Under the pieces are notes generated by a model. That model was given only the letters and a program-made list of their open reading frames with translations, did not search any database and was not told the DNA's origin. 46,791 bases of DNA, taken from NCBI GenBank assembly GCA_024281145.1, contig JAMXLN010000321.1, positions 1-46,791 of the forward strand. Direction: 5' to 3'. Below, piece by piece: positions 24,900-34,184 of this stretch (within the stretch, counting starts at the first letter, position 1; each line of letters begins with the position of its first letter). Made by a program: the position numbers and the translations under genes. Origin of the DNA: Hyphomicrobiaceae bacterium (lineage in GTDB: Bacteria; Pseudomonadota; Alphaproteobacteria; Rhizobiales; Hyphomicrobiaceae).

Positions 24900-25292
24900 T
24901 CACTCGAAAGCGGGATCAACTGGCACGCGGTAGCCGTTCGCGAGACGGTTGGTCTCGTTGGCCATGCCGACCACGGCCATCAGTTCGCCGAACATGGCCT
25001 CCGTCATGCCAGCTTTGCGCGCGCTCGCGGTATGGCTGGCGATGCAGTAGCCGCAACCGTTGGTGACGCTCACCGCGACGTACAACATCTCCTTGATCAG
25101 CGGGTCGAGCGCGCCGGGTGCCATGACGGCCTTGAGGCTTTCCCAGGTTCGCTCGAGCAGCGCCGGGTCACGAGCGAGGTATTTCCAGAAGTTGTTGACG
25201 TCGGGTACGTTGCGCGACGCCTTGATGTCGTCGAACACAGCGCGCACCTGTGCGGTTGCCTCGGCATACTCGACGGGCTGCGGTTGGCTCAT
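24900..25292 (-). CDS. Carboxymuconolactone decarboxylase (AhpD-like) family protein
   Basis: 130 residues from ATG 25292, preceded by a strong GGAGGAG. The AhpD-like redox motif is GCGYCIASHTASARKAG (CxxC...H). This motif is typical of peroxidase-related AhpD-like proteins; true PcaC decarboxylases lack the CxxC, so I do not assign it to the pca pathway. It may act as a thiol-based antioxidant factor in the cytoplasm. It converges on the PuuE-like gene and is divergent from the HWE kinase. Confidence 0.9.
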   Translation of the reverse strand: MSQPQPVEYAEATAQVRAVFDDIKASRNVPDVNNFWKYLARDPALLERTWESLKAVMAPGALDPLIKEMLYVAVSVTNGCGYCIASHTASARKAGMTEAMFGELMAVVGMANETNRLANGYRVPVDPAFE

Positions 25293-25844
25293 GCGCTCCT
25301 CCATGCGGGCTTTGCAACTCACGCGGGGCCCGTGGCGCCCAGTCTAGTCGAGGACGATGCGACGGTGCGAGGAATGGCTTGATATGACAGGGAGTGGTAG
25401 AGCGCTGGCCTCACCCCTAGCCAAAAAAAACATGGCCGGCGCATGAGCCGGCCTTGCGAGTGAGGCGATCGTGTCCCCCTGTGCCTCTTCGTTTGATGAG
25501 TTGGCCCGGTCCGATGGCGAGACCCCGGGGGGCTGGGGGGCTGAGAATTCCGGAGCCTCGCCATGGACCGGGCCGAGAGGCAACGATGGGAACATCGCAG
25601 CCCATTAGGGCGGATCGTTGACGCCGGCGGGGCCTGTCGGCGACCTCATTGGGGCAGAAGCAAGATCCATTGGCCAGCCGCTCTTGCGGCATCGCCTGGT
25701 CGCATGAGCGGTGTGCGCAACTCTTTGCCTGGGCGACAATTCTGCGGCAACGCCGGGGCTTGCGTGTCGGCACACGCGAGGGCAAGCTGCGCCGCCGCGA
25801 CGTCCCCTGCGCCGCTTCGGGCGCGGATTGGAGAGACCGAGCGA
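25293..25844. other. Intergenic region before the HWE kinase, possible sRNA
   Basis: About 550 bp. A terminator-like hairpin for the minus strand sits at 25423-25453 although no protein gene ends there. The plus frame in front of the kinase is open from 25563, but it is compositionally odd (Cys/Arg-rich) and I judge it non-coding. Confidence 0.5.
25423..25453 (-). terminator. Intrinsic terminator on the minus strand, possibly of a small RNA
   Basis: GGCCGGC (25434-25440) pairs perfectly with GCCGGCC (25447-25453) across a 6-nt loop, and eight As at 25423-25430 become a U-run 3 nt after the stem on the minus strand. The stretch above it (25454-25562) holds no protein gene that needs termination. 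Confidence 0.6.
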
Positions 25845-27251
25845 GTGTCCAAAGTCGCCAAGCCCAACGATATTGCGCCGTGGGAGCGCGAGGAAATCCT
25901 CGAGCTGGCAGAGCGCTCTGCTGGCATCGGAGTGTGGGACATCGACATGGCAACCGGCATGTTGCGCGGTCGGCCGCCGCTCTTCCGGATGATGGGCCTG
26001 CCGCCCACATCAGGTCCGGTGCCGATCGACACCCTGCGCGCGCTGCGTCACCCGGATGATCGCGACCGGGTCGCCGATGGTTTGCAGCATGTGCTCGATA
26101 GCGGCAGCGATTTCTACGAGGTGGAATACCGCATCATCCGTCCGGATCGGCAGGTACGCTGGATCTTCCGGCGCGGGCGCATCGTTCGCGATGGCCGCGG
26201 CAAACCGGTTCGCTATAGCGGAATCGATATCGACATCACCGAGCGCAAAGCCGCCGAGGCCGCGCTGGCCGAGAGCGAGCAGCGGTATCGGGCGCTGGTG
26301 GACAACGCCAGCGACATCGTCGCGACGATGGATCTCGATCTAAGCGTCACATCGATCAACCCGGCAATCGAGCGGATCCTAGGCTATTCGCCCGAGGAGG
26401 TGATTGGCACACGGCTTAGCCGGTACGTACCTGTGGACCAGCTGGGGTTGCTGGAGAAAATGCGGGAGCGCAAGTTCGTGGGCGTCGAAGAAACGCGCTA
26501 CGAGACGGACCTGCTGCGCAAGGACGGTCAGCGCTGCACCGTTGAGGTCAACTCCAAGCTCATCCTCGATGCGCTTGGCCAACCGATCGGCGTGCATGCC
26601 ATTGCTCGCGACGTCACCGAGCGGCGCAATGCGGAGGCACGCCAGATGCTGCTCCTCCGCGAGCTGCAGCATCGCACCAAGAACATCCTCGCCGTGGTGC
26701 AGTCGGTGGTGCTCAACACGCTGGTCAGCGGTCGGAGCGTGGAGGGTGCCCGCGAAGCGATTGTCGGCCGCTTGCAGGCCATCGCCCGGGCGCAGGAGTT
26801 CGTCGCCGCCGGAAAATCCGGAGGCGCACCGCTGCGCGAACTGGTCGAGGGCCAGCTCGCAAGTTTTGCACCTCGCGCCAGGATCGACGGGCCGGTAATC
26901 TATGCGGGTGCACCATTTGCGCAGATGTTCGCGCTGGTCATTCACGAGCTGGCGACCAACGCGGCCAAATACGGATCGCTGTCCGAGCCGGGCGGCCAGG
27001 TCATCATCGAGTGGAAGGTCCAGATGGACGGCTCCGAGCCGCAGCTCTCATTCGCATGGATCGAGCGCGGTGGGCCGCCGGTCAAGGCACCGGCCCACCA
27101 GGGCTTCGGGAGCCGGCTCATCTCCGCAGCGCTTTCGGGGACGCCACGGATAGCCTTCGATAGTCAAGGCTTCGAGTACAAGGTGGACGTTCCCCTGGCT
27201 GATGTTGTGCGGGCGAGCAAACCGATGAGCCCCGAAGCGGAAGACCCGTGA
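25845..27251 (+). CDS. HWE-family sensor histidine kinase with two PAS domains
   Basis: 468 residues from GTG 25845, with GGAGAG about 9 bp upstream. The first PAS/PAC domain (about residues 16-133) ends YSGIDIDITERKAAE; the second (about 140-265) ends GVHAIARDVTERRNAE. The kinase core has the phospho-acceptor ELQHRTKN with His276, then HELATNAAKYGS (His367, Asn372) and the WxE motif WIERGGP (Trp405, Glu407) that defines the HWE family. It lacks a transmembrane segment, so it senses a cytoplasmic signal through PAS. HWE kinases often feed the PhyR/EcfG general stress pathway. No response regulator is adjacent. Confidence 0.94.
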   Translation: MSKVAKPNDIAPWEREEILELAERSAGIGVWDIDMATGMLRGRPPLFRMMGLPPTSGPVPIDTLRALRHPDDRDRVADGLQHVLDSGSDFYEVEYRIIRPDRQVRWIFRRGRIVRDGRGKPVRYSGIDIDITERKAAEAALAESEQRYRALVDNASDIVATMDLDLSVTSINPAIERILGYSPEEVIGTRLSRYVPVDQLGLLEKMRERKFVGVEETRYETDLLRKDGQRCTVEVNSKLILDALGQPIGVHAIARDVTERRNAEARQMLLLRELQHRTKNILAVVQSVVLNTLVSGRSVEGAREAIVGRLQAIARAQEFVAAGKSGGAPLRELVEGQLASFAPRARIDGPVIYAGAPFAQMFALVIHELATNAAKYGSLSEPGGQVIIEWKVQMDGSEPQLSFAWIERGGPPVKAPAHQGFGSRLISAALSGTPRIAFDSQGFEYKVDVPLADVVRASKPMSPEAEDP

Positions 27252-27367
27252 TCGCTCGCGGCCCTCCGCATGGGCAGCTCTCGCGGATCGCCATCGCGCT
27301 GATGGCGGGCATCGTACCTTGCGCGCCCAGCGGGCGTACCAGCTGCAGCACGAGGCGCGGCAGCGCA

Positions 27368-29080
27368 TCACTTTCGGTTCAAGTGTGCCTGCGGGTTGCC
27401 GGGGTGAATGAATTCCCAGGGTGAAACTTCGCTTCCCTGCGGCACCTCGATCTCAATCAGCACTGGCTTGGACGTGTTTATCGTCTGGGTGAGAACGCGC
27501 GCCAGCGCGGCTGGCGATGTCACGCGGTGTCCCTCGATGCCAAAGGCCTTTGCCAGCAGCATGAAATCAGGATTGTCCAGCACCGAGCCGATGACGCGAT
27601 TGGCGAAGGCGGTCTTCTGGTCGCGCAGGACGTTGCCGTAGGCAGCATTGTTGAAAAGGAGCGTGATGAGGGCGATGCCGTACTGTGTGGCTGTCGCGAG
27701 TTCCTGCACGGCAAACATGAAACCGCCGTCGCCGGTCACGGCCACGACCGGCGTGTCTGGATGCGCCACCTTAACGCCGAGCGCGGTGGGGAACCCGAAA
27801 CCCAGTGTGCCCTGAAAACCCTCCGACACATACGTGCGCGGCGCATAAACGGGAAAGCCAAAGTAGGATGTGAACCCCATCTGGCTCACCTCGATCACGA
27901 GCACGCCTTCGCGTGGCAGCACCTGGCGGATGGCGTCGAGGTAGGCCATCTGCGGCTGCACCTTGCTGTAGGCTGCACGTGCCGCGGCCTTGACGGCGGC
28001 GACGCGGGCACGCGCTGCGTTGGCACCTGTGGCGGCCTTCGTGGCGCCCTTGCGGCCGCGCAGGCGGCGCACCGCGGCGAGCAGTGCGCGGCTGCCAGCA
28101 TCGGCGTCCGCAACAATCCCCGCGTGTGGCACCAGTCGGCGCATCTCGGCAGGATCGATGTCGATGCGGATCAGATGCGGCGGGGCCTGCGGCCGGTCGA
28201 TGAGGGACATCATGCCGGTCCAGCGCATGTACGGCATCTCAACCCGGGTGCCGATGGCGACGAGCGCATCCGTCTCGGGCCAAAGGCGGAAGGCGGCGTA
28301 GGAGGAGACGCCAAGTTCGTGGTCCTCTGCAACGATACCGCGCCCGCCGCGAAACGCGGCCACCGGCGCGTCGAGCTCCTCGGCCAGCGCGTGCACTGCC
28401 TCGCTTGCGTGCTGCGCTCCGCTGCCCACCATGAGCATCGGCTGCGTGCTCGCGGCGAGCAGCTTGGCGGCGGCCTGCACTTCTGAAGGCGAGGGTGCGA
28501 GTGCACCGGGAATGGTGGCGGCACCCAAGGGCTCGACGTGGCCGACCGAGGCCATCGTATCCCAGGCCATCTCCACGGCCACGGCACCCGGCCGGCCCGA
28601 CAGCATCTGGCGAAAAGCTTCATTGAGGACGGCTGGGGCATCGGCCGGACGCTCGATGCGGGCTGCCCACTTGGTGAGGGAACGCAGCGTTGCGAGCTGA
28701 TCGGGCAGCTCGTGCAGATGGCCGCGACCGCGGCCCAAGAAGGCGGAGGGTACCTGGCCTGTGATCAGCAGGACAGGCGCACAGCATCCTTGCGCGGTGC
28801 AAATGGCGGCACAGGTATTGAGGATGCCAGGCCCAGGCACGACGGCGAACACGCCTGGTCGCCCCGTCGAGCGCGCGTAGCCGAATGCCATGTAGCCGCA
28901 GGCCTGCTCGTGCCGCGCGCCCACGGTGCGGATGCGGTCACTGTTTTGCTGGAGCGCGTCGAACAGCGGGTAGAGTTGGGCTCCGGGCAGGCCGAACACC
29001 CGATCGACACCGTTGGCGATCAGCGCCTCAACGATTGCCATGCCGCCGGTCATGGCGCCGGCCTTGGCCCTGTGCTGCAT
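27368..29080 (-). CDS. Thiamine diphosphate-dependent enzyme (acetolactate synthase-like)
   Basis: 570 residues from ATG 29080, with AAGGAAGAGAC upstream. The N-terminal pyrimidine-binding domain holds the catalytic Glu in ARHEQACGYMAFGYAR; the central domain follows; the C-terminal ThDP domain shows GDGGFMFAVQELATATQYGIALITLLFNNAAYG (GDG...NN metal-binding motif). Length and layout match the ALS/pyruvate oxidase/decarboxylase superfamily, yet no regulatory ilvH-type subunit is next to it, so it is probably a decarboxylase or lyase of a 2-oxo acid rather than biosynthetic acetolactate synthase. It is divergent from the ABC transporter operon, which may bring in its substrate. Confidence 0.9.
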   Translation of the reverse strand: MQHRAKAGAMTGGMAIVEALIANGVDRVFGLPGAQLYPLFDALQQNSDRIRTVGARHEQACGYMAFGYARSTGRPGVFAVVPGPGILNTCAAICTAQGCCAPVLLITGQVPSAFLGRGRGHLHELPDQLATLRSLTKWAARIERPADAPAVLNEAFRQMLSGRPGAVAVEMAWDTMASVGHVEPLGAATIPGALAPSPSEVQAAAKLLAASTQPMLMVGSGAQHASEAVHALAEELDAPVAAFRGGRGIVAEDHELGVSSYAAFRLWPETDALVAIGTRVEMPYMRWTGMMSLIDRPQAPPHLIRIDIDPAEMRRLVPHAGIVADADAGSRALLAAVRRLRGRKGATKAATGANAARARVAAVKAAARAAYSKVQPQMAYLDAIRQVLPREGVLVIEVSQMGFTSYFGFPVYAPRTYVSEGFQGTLGFGFPTALGVKVAHPDTPVVAVTGDGGFMFAVQELATATQYGIALITLLFNNAAYGNVLRDQKTAFANRVIGSVLDNPDFMLLAKAFGIEGHRVTSPAALARVLTQTINTSKPVLIEIEVPQGSEVSPWEFIHPGNPQAHLNRK

Positions 29081-29674
29081 GTCTCTTCCTTGCCAAACCA
29101 ACGCACTCCGTCATATCGGGGCTCGCGCCAACGATCCAGCCAATCGGGGTGGGTCGGCGGGGCGTGGCGTCGTCAACGCGAGCGCGCCAGGCCGGCCGGA
29201 AGAGCCCGCCGCGGTCAGGACAGTACCAGCGCTCCTCTTGCGTGGGCAGTGAATTGCAGCGCCCAGCCAAACGGGCTCGCAACCCGCATCGCGCTGTTGG
29301 CCACGCTGCCGCCCGGGGTGTTGCAAGGGCGCCAGCGCCCGCTCGAGCCGGGTCGGTGCCTGCGGCGTGCGACATAACGCGGCCTTTTGTCATCGCCATG
29401 TGCGGGGCCATGTGCGGGGCCATGTGCGGGGCCCATGTGCGGGGCACTCGACCGCCCTGTGGGAAGAGGCCCACCGAGCTATCCAAGGCGCGCAGATCAT
29501 GCATGCATCATGGCCGGGAGCGGTCGAAATCGGCCTCGCCAGTTCTCGCGCCGCCAAGCTATATAATCGCCGGACATTGAGGCGGGCGTCCTCGTTCGCG
29601 CGACGTGCGGACGGTCCGAAACACGGGGCCCCGACAGGCCCTGCCAGAAGGCAAATCTGCTTGGGGAGGAGGCA
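29081..29674. other. Divergent intergenic region with a tandem array and a -10-like box
   Basis: About 590 bp between the ThDP enzyme and the transporter operon. It holds the 12-bp array at 29395-29444 and TATAAT at 29562-29567; no matching TTGACA is visible 16-18 bp upstream, so the promoter is only tentative. I see no gene. Confidence 0.55.
29395..29444. repeat. 12-bp tandem repeat array
   Basis: Three perfect copies of GCCATGTGCGGG (29395-29406, 29407-29418, 29419-29430) are followed by a fourth with one extra C. It is intergenic. On the minus strand it would read as HMAP repeats, which I take as a by-product. Confidence 0.95.
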
Positions 29675-30871
29675 ATGAAGCTCAGTCGCCGTCAAGCTTT
29701 GAAAGGGACCGCTGCGAGCGCTGCCACGCTGGCAACGGGTGTGTTCCGACCGGCCATTGCACAATCGGAACCCATCCGCATTGGCTATCTTCCGGCGCTC
29801 ACGGGTCCCAGCTCGTCGACGGGCATCGGCATCAACCGCGGCACCGAGCTTGCGGTGAAGGAAATAAACGCCGCCGGTGGCATCAAGGGGCGACAGATCG
29901 AGCTCATCGTCCGCGATACGCAGAGCGATCCGACCAAGGCGGTCAACGGCGCGACGGAGCTCACGCGCCGGCACAAGGTGCAGGTCATGTGGGGCCCGTT
30001 GAATTCGGGCGAAGCGCTGGCGGCGACCCCGCTGATCGCGCGCGATGGGGTACCCCAGGTTCACCCCTGTTGGGTCGATGCGCTGACCGACCCCAAGAAA
30101 TACCCGCTGGCCTTCCGCAATGCGCCCACCAATCAGCAAATCGGCGGCGCGGCCAACCACTACGTGGTGCATATTCTCAAGGCCAACAAGGTGGCCGTGG
30201 TCAGCGACACCACGGGCTACGGCACGGCCTCGCTCGATGCCTATGTGCCAATGCTCAAGAGCATGGGTGCGACGGTCGTCTATCAGAGCAGCGTCGAGGC
30301 CAACAATCCCGACGTCAAGCCCGAGCTCTTGCGCATGCAAGCGGCGGGCGCCGAGGCCATCATGCCCTGGAGCGTGAATGCTGGGTTCCTGTCGCGGCTC
30401 ATCAACACCCGCGCCGAGATGGAGTGGGACGTCCCGATCGTCGGCCAGACGACACTCGGCTCTGGTCAAACCAAGGCGCTGCTGAAGAAACCCGAGTACT
30501 GGGAGAAGGTCTACCCCAACAACTTCCGCAACTGTAGCTACGATGCGTCCGGACAGCTGCCGCCGCGCACGGCTGAATTCGTGGAGCGGATCCGCAAGGC
30601 CGGTATCGAGATGTCCGATACGCTCCTGTGGTGGATCGCCCTGGGCTACGACGGACCGCGCCTGATCGCCGACGCGATCCGGGAGGCTGGCAGCACGCCC
30701 GAGGAGATTGCCGGATACTGGAACAAGGTCAAGGGTTGGCCCGGCGTCTACGGCACGATCACGTGGACGCCCGAACTGCACGATGGCTTCCAGGGCAGCG
30801 AGGTCGTGATGGTGCAGGCCAATTCCCTGAAGGAGGGGGCCTTCGTCCTCGCGCCCGGCTATTCCGGCTAG
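29675..30871 (+). CDS. Branched-chain amino acid-type ABC transporter substrate-binding protein
   Basis: 398 residues with GGGGAGGAGG 2-3 bp before the ATG. The N-terminus KLSRRQALKGTAASAATLATG is a twin-arginine-type signal, with cleavage near AIAQ (about residue 29). The mature part is a type I periplasmic binding protein of the LivJ/amide-binding class: IRIGYLPALTGPSSSTGIGINRGTELAVKEINAAGGIKGR, then GYGTASLDAYVPMLKSMGA. Ligands of this group include amino acids, short amides and aromatic acids, so the substrate is open. It leads the liv-type operon; livH starts 4 bp after its stop. Confidence 0.94.
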   Translation: MKLSRRQALKGTAASAATLATGVFRPAIAQSEPIRIGYLPALTGPSSSTGIGINRGTELAVKEINAAGGIKGRQIELIVRDTQSDPTKAVNGATELTRRHKVQVMWGPLNSGEALAATPLIARDGVPQVHPCWVDALTDPKKYPLAFRNAPTNQQIGGAANHYVVHILKANKVAVVSDTTGYGTASLDAYVPMLKSMGATVVYQSSVEANNPDVKPELLRMQAAGAEAIMPWSVNAGFLSRLINTRAEMEWDVPIVGQTTLGSGQTKALLKKPEYWEKVYPNNFRNCSYDASGQLPPRTAEFVERIRKAGIEMSDTLLWWIALGYDGPRLIADAIREAGSTPEEIAGYWNKVKGWPGVYGTITWTPELHDGFQGSEVVMVQANSLKEGAFVLAPGYSG

Positions 30872-30875
30872 CCCG

Positions 30876-31733
30876 ATGCTGGTGTCGATCGTCTCCTACG
30901 GCCTGGCGCTGGGAGCTGTCTATGCCCTGATCGGCATCACCTACAACGTCATGTTCGCCGCCTCGCGCGTGTTCAGCTTCACGGCGGGGATGACGGGCAT
31001 GCTGGGTGGGGTGCTGGGCGCGTTGTTTATCGACCGCCTGGGCATGCCGGTGATCGTGGGTTTCGTTGCCACGCTGGCAGCAGGGGCTGTGCTCGGCATC
31101 ATCACCGAAATCTTGACGGTACGGCCGGTGCTGAAGAGCCTGGATCAGCACCTTTATGTGCTCTCCACACTGGCATTCGCGCTCATGATCCAGCAACTCA
31201 CCGCCATCGAGTGGAGCACCGAGCCGCAGCCCTTCCCCCGCCTCTTGCCGATCGGCCCGGGGCTCTTTGATCAGCAGTTCTGGCTGCCGATGGTTGCCTG
31301 CGCGGCCACGATCGTGGGTCTTGAGTGGCTTTACCGTCGCACGCTTATCGGGCGTGCGTTCCTGGCCATCGCCGAGGACAATTACGCCGCCCGCGCGCTC
31401 GGCCTGCCGGAACAACGCCTGCGCATTGCCAGCTATGCCCTCGCGGGTGTGATCGGAACGTTGGCCGGTTTCACCGGGGCGGAGATGATGCTCGCCTATT
31501 TCGGCAACGGCCCGCTGTTGAATTTCTATGGGTTTGTACCGGTCGCGCTCGGCGGTATGGGCAGCAACCGGGGCGCCGTGGTGGGCGGGCTTGCGCTCGG
31601 CCTCTTCCAGCAGACGGCAAACTTCTTGGTGGGGGGCATCTTCGCCTCGGTCGCCGTGTTTGTGGTGTTCATCGTCGTGCTGCTGGCGCGGCCCGAGGGC
31701 TTCGCCGGCGCTGCCACGGCGCGGCGCGTATGA
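30876..31733 (+). CDS. livH: Branched-chain amino acid ABC transporter permease, LivH type
   Basis: 285 residues with about eight membrane helices. LGAVYALIGITYNVMFAASRVFSFTAG near the N-terminus is the LivH signature, and EDNYAARALGLPEQRLRIASYALAGVIGTLAGF is the loop that contacts the ATPase. It forms the inner-membrane channel with the LivM half of the next protein. It starts 4 bp after the binding-protein gene and overlaps the next gene by 4 bp (ATGA), so expression is coupled. The symbol is by family; the true substrate is unknown. Confidence 0.93.
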   Translation: MLVSIVSYGLALGAVYALIGITYNVMFAASRVFSFTAGMTGMLGGVLGALFIDRLGMPVIVGFVATLAAGAVLGIITEILTVRPVLKSLDQHLYVLSTLAFALMIQQLTAIEWSTEPQPFPRLLPIGPGLFDQQFWLPMVACAATIVGLEWLYRRTLIGRAFLAIAEDNYAARALGLPEQRLRIASYALAGVIGTLAGFTGAEMMLAYFGNGPLLNFYGFVPVALGGMGSNRGAVVGGLALGLFQQTANFLVGGIFASVAVFVVFIVVLLARPEGFAGAATARRV

Positions 31734-33526
31734 AGGACTTAGCGACATCGGCCCCGGTGGCTGCCACGCGCGGGCTCGCCAGGCTCGAAGCCTTGGCCCC
31801 CGTCCTCGTGCTTCTCATCGCCGGGGTCTGCCTGCCGCTGTTTGGCGATTCCTACCTTGGGGTGATCGGCACGCGCGCGTGCATCTATTGGGTGCTCGTA
31901 TCCGGGCTCAATCTCGTGGTGGGCTTCGCCGGCCAAATCGCCATTGGCTGGGTGGCATTGCTGACGCTCGGGGCCTATGTCACGAGCGTGCTGACGGCGG
32001 GGGCGGTGGCGCCCGAGCTTTCCCCCTATCTGGCCCTGGCGATCGCCGGGCTCTTCGGCGCCATCTTCGGAGTGATCGTCGGTCTTCCGGCGCTGCGCCT
32101 GCGCACCTTCTATTTCGCGATGACAACGCTCGGCTTTGCCACCATCGTCACGCAGGTGGCGCTGGCCTGGAAGAGCGTGACCGGCGGCGGGGTCGGCGTG
32201 CCCGGTCCGATTTTCCCTTGGCCATTCGCTTCGCCCTGGGGCTTTTACTTCTTTTGCCTCGGCCTTGCCCTCCTGTGCACCTGGATGACGGCGAACATCG
32301 CGGCGAGCCGCTTCGGCCGGGCGCTGGTGGCGATCCGCGACGCTGAGGTCGCGGCCGAGGCGGTGGGCATCTCCAAGCCGGGGTTGCTCGTCAAGGTGTT
32401 CCTGTTCAGCGGCGCCGTGGCGGGAGTTGCGGGTGGCCTCTTTGCGTCGCTGCAGTCCTACATCACACCCGACGCCTTTACGTTCGACTTATCGATCTTG
32501 TTCTTCATCGCCATCCTGATCGGGGGGCGCGGCTCGATCCTGGGGCCTCTGCTGGGCACCATCATTCTGACAGCGCTTCCTGAATTTGCCGCGCCGCTGG
32601 TAGCGTGGTCCACTTTCCTCTATGCCGTGCTTTTGCTGATCATCGTGCTCGCTATGCCGGGCGGCATTGCCGAGGTGCTCGACTTCAAGAACCGGCGCCC
32701 GCTTGAGCGGCATCGCGAAATCCGCCCGCGTCCCGAACTGCTGGGGACCCTGAGCAACCCCGACACCTCCCCCGCTGTGCTCACGCTCAAGGGCGTGTCG
32801 CTGAGCTTTGGCGGCGTGCGCGCGATCGACGATCTCACCCTGGAGATCCGGGCCGGCGAGGTGCACGGCCTAATTGGTCCCAACGGCAGCGGTAAGACCA
32901 CCACGCTCAACGTGATCTCCGGGTACTATGCACCACAGCAGGGCCAGGTGTTCTTGCGCGGCAAGCCATTGCGGCCCCGCGCGCCACACACGCGTGCCGC
33001 GCAAGGCATCGCACGTACGTTCCAAACCCCTCGGCTGATTGGCGCCGCCTCCGTGCTCGAGAACGTGATGATCGGGGGCAGCAAGGACGGCCGCAGCACT
33101 TTCGTGGAATCGCTCGTGGCGCTGTCTCGACATCGTCGCGACGAGGCCATGCTGGCACAAGCGGCGATGACGGCGCTGTCGGTGGTGGGTTTGGAGCAGC
33201 TCGCTTTTGCGCGCTCGGACCGATTGCAACACGGCGAGTTGCGGTTCGTGGAGATTGCGCGCGCGTTGATGCTGCGCCCGTCCTTTCTGTTGCTCGACGA
33301 ACCTGCAGCGGGATTGTCCGTCGAAGAAATCAAGCGCCTCGGCGACCTCATCCTCACCATCAGCCGGCAGGGAACGGGCGTGCTCCTGGTCGAGCACCAT
33401 GCGGATTTGATCTTCGATATCTGCGACCGCGTTACCGTGCTGAATCTGGGCAAGGTGCTGGCATCGGGAACGCCGGCCGAGATTCGTGCGCATCGCGAGG
33501 TCGTCAATGCCTACCTTGGAGGCTAG
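31730..33526 (+). CDS. LivM-LivG fusion: permease with C-terminal ABC ATPase
   Basis: 598 residues from ATG 31730. Residues 1 to about 330 are a LivM permease (LRTFYFAMTTLGFATIVTQ, IGGRGSILGPLLGTIILTALPE). A linker leads to a LivG ATPase (about 345-598) with Walker A GPNGSGKTT at 383, signature LQHGELRFVEIARAL (a departure from LSYGQ) and Walker B LLLDEPAAGLS. Fusion fixes the 1:1 ratio of membrane and ATPase subunits; the partner ATPase LivF is expected next but lies 9.9 kb away. The final residues REVVNAYLGG lie in a repeat that recurs at the start of livF. The single frame is uninterrupted, so the fusion is real in this sequence. Confidence 0.93.
   Translation: MKDLATSAPVAATRGLARLEALAPVLVLLIAGVCLPLFGDSYLGVIGTRACIYWVLVSGLNLVVGFAGQIAIGWVALLTLGAYVTSVLTAGAVAPELSPYLALAIAGLFGAIFGVIVGLPALRLRTFYFAMTTLGFATIVTQVALAWKSVTGGGVGVPGPIFPWPFASPWGFYFFCLGLALLCTWMTANIAASRFGRALVAIRDAEVAAEAVGISKPGLLVKVFLFSGAVAGVAGGLFASLQSYITPDAFTFDLSILFFIAILIGGRGSILGPLLGTIILTALPEFAAPLVAWSTFLYAVLLLIIVLAMPGGIAEVLDFKNRRPLERHREIRPRPELLGTLSNPDTSPAVLTLKGVSLSFGGVRAIDDLTLEIRAGEVHGLIGPNGSGKTTTLNVISGYYAPQQGQVFLRGKPLRPRAPHTRAAQGIARTFQTPRLIGAASVLENVMIGGSKDGRSTFVESLVALSRHRRDEAMLAQAAMTALSVVGLEQLAFARSDRLQHGELRFVEIARALMLRPSFLLLDEPAAGLSVEEIKRLGDLILTISRQGTGVLLVEHHADLIFDICDRVTVLNLGKVLASGTPAEIRAHREVVNAYLGG
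33492..33519 (+). repeat. Left direct repeat at the end of livG (possible attachment site)
   Basis: A 28-bp stretch starting ATCGCGAGGTC and ending CTACCTTGG. It encodes the last residues of LivG (REVVNAYLG). It matches the right copy at 43362-43389 at 26 of 28 positions, differing at G/C after AGGTC and at T/C near the end. Confidence 0.85.
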
Positions 33527-34184
33527 CAAGGGATGGCGGTCGCGTTGGCGGTACGCCGTCCGTGAACGGTAAAAGCCAACAGGTCGGCGTGACCCGATGC
33601 TTGGAGCGTCGATGTCATGGGGGTGTGTGCATCGATAAGCCCAAACTGGTGCTGAATCTCGGATCAGCGCTTCCCGTCGCTGCGTACAAATTAAGCGATC
33701 GTGGGCAGTGGGTGACGCCGGCGGGTTTACCAGCAGCGAGCCTGAGCTAGCCGCGAACGGTCCAGGCTGGCACCTCCCGTTCGCCGTTGCTGTATTTTGC
33801 CAGCAATTTGAGGGGATCGATGCAAGCTCTAGATTTGATGGGCCTGCATTGCAGGGGTAGCCGTCGGTAGCAGCCGAAGATCGACTAAGAATTTTGATCG
33901 CCTCAAGACGATCGTAGCGCGCTTTGCTGGCTAAGTGCTTCCCTCTAAAAAACGTAAGGGTTCCTGCTGATTACACCCCTCCCATCGTGGGTGTACCGAT
34001 CAACGCTCGGAAAGGGCTCAACATGCACACCAATTCTCCGGCACCGAGGCGATTGGCAATGGAAAATTGCTGCAGTTGCCCGCTCGGTCTCGCCTCACGA
34101 CACGCGTGCCCATCTTTCTTGCCCTGATCTTGATCAGTGCCGACCGCATCCTCAACGCGCTTGTTTCGAGGAGGGAGCGCCCGC
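33527..34184. other. Left island flank, no gene, several palindromes
   Basis: About 660 bp without a convincing gene. It holds three perfect inverted repeats: CCTGCA-t-TGCAGG (33843-33855), TACACCC-N10-GGGTGTA (33972-33995) and CTGATC-tt-GATCAG (34124-34137). The last lies about 48 bp before the DUF1656 start and could be an operator for the efflux genes. GAGGAGGGAGC just before 34181 is the DUF1656 ribosome-binding site. Confidence 0.5.
34124..34137. promoter_or_regulatory. Palindrome upstream of the efflux genes, candidate operator
   Basis: CTGATC-TT-GATCAG, a perfect 14-bp inverted repeat 47 bp before the DUF1656 start codon. Efflux operons of the AaeXAB type are commonly controlled by a LysR- or MarR-type regulator, but none is encoded next to it. 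Confidence 0.3.

Noticed and set aside
24900-25292. Assignment as pcaC
   Set aside because: The CxxC redox motif points to the AhpD-like branch, and the gene is far from pcaHG.
25589-25619. GGAAC...CGTT upstream of the HWE kinase as a sigma-EcfG promoter
   Set aside because: The spacing is 22 bp instead of 16-17.
29395-29444. CRISPR array
   Set aside because: The units are directly adjacent 12-mers without spacers; the same holds for 3788-3852.
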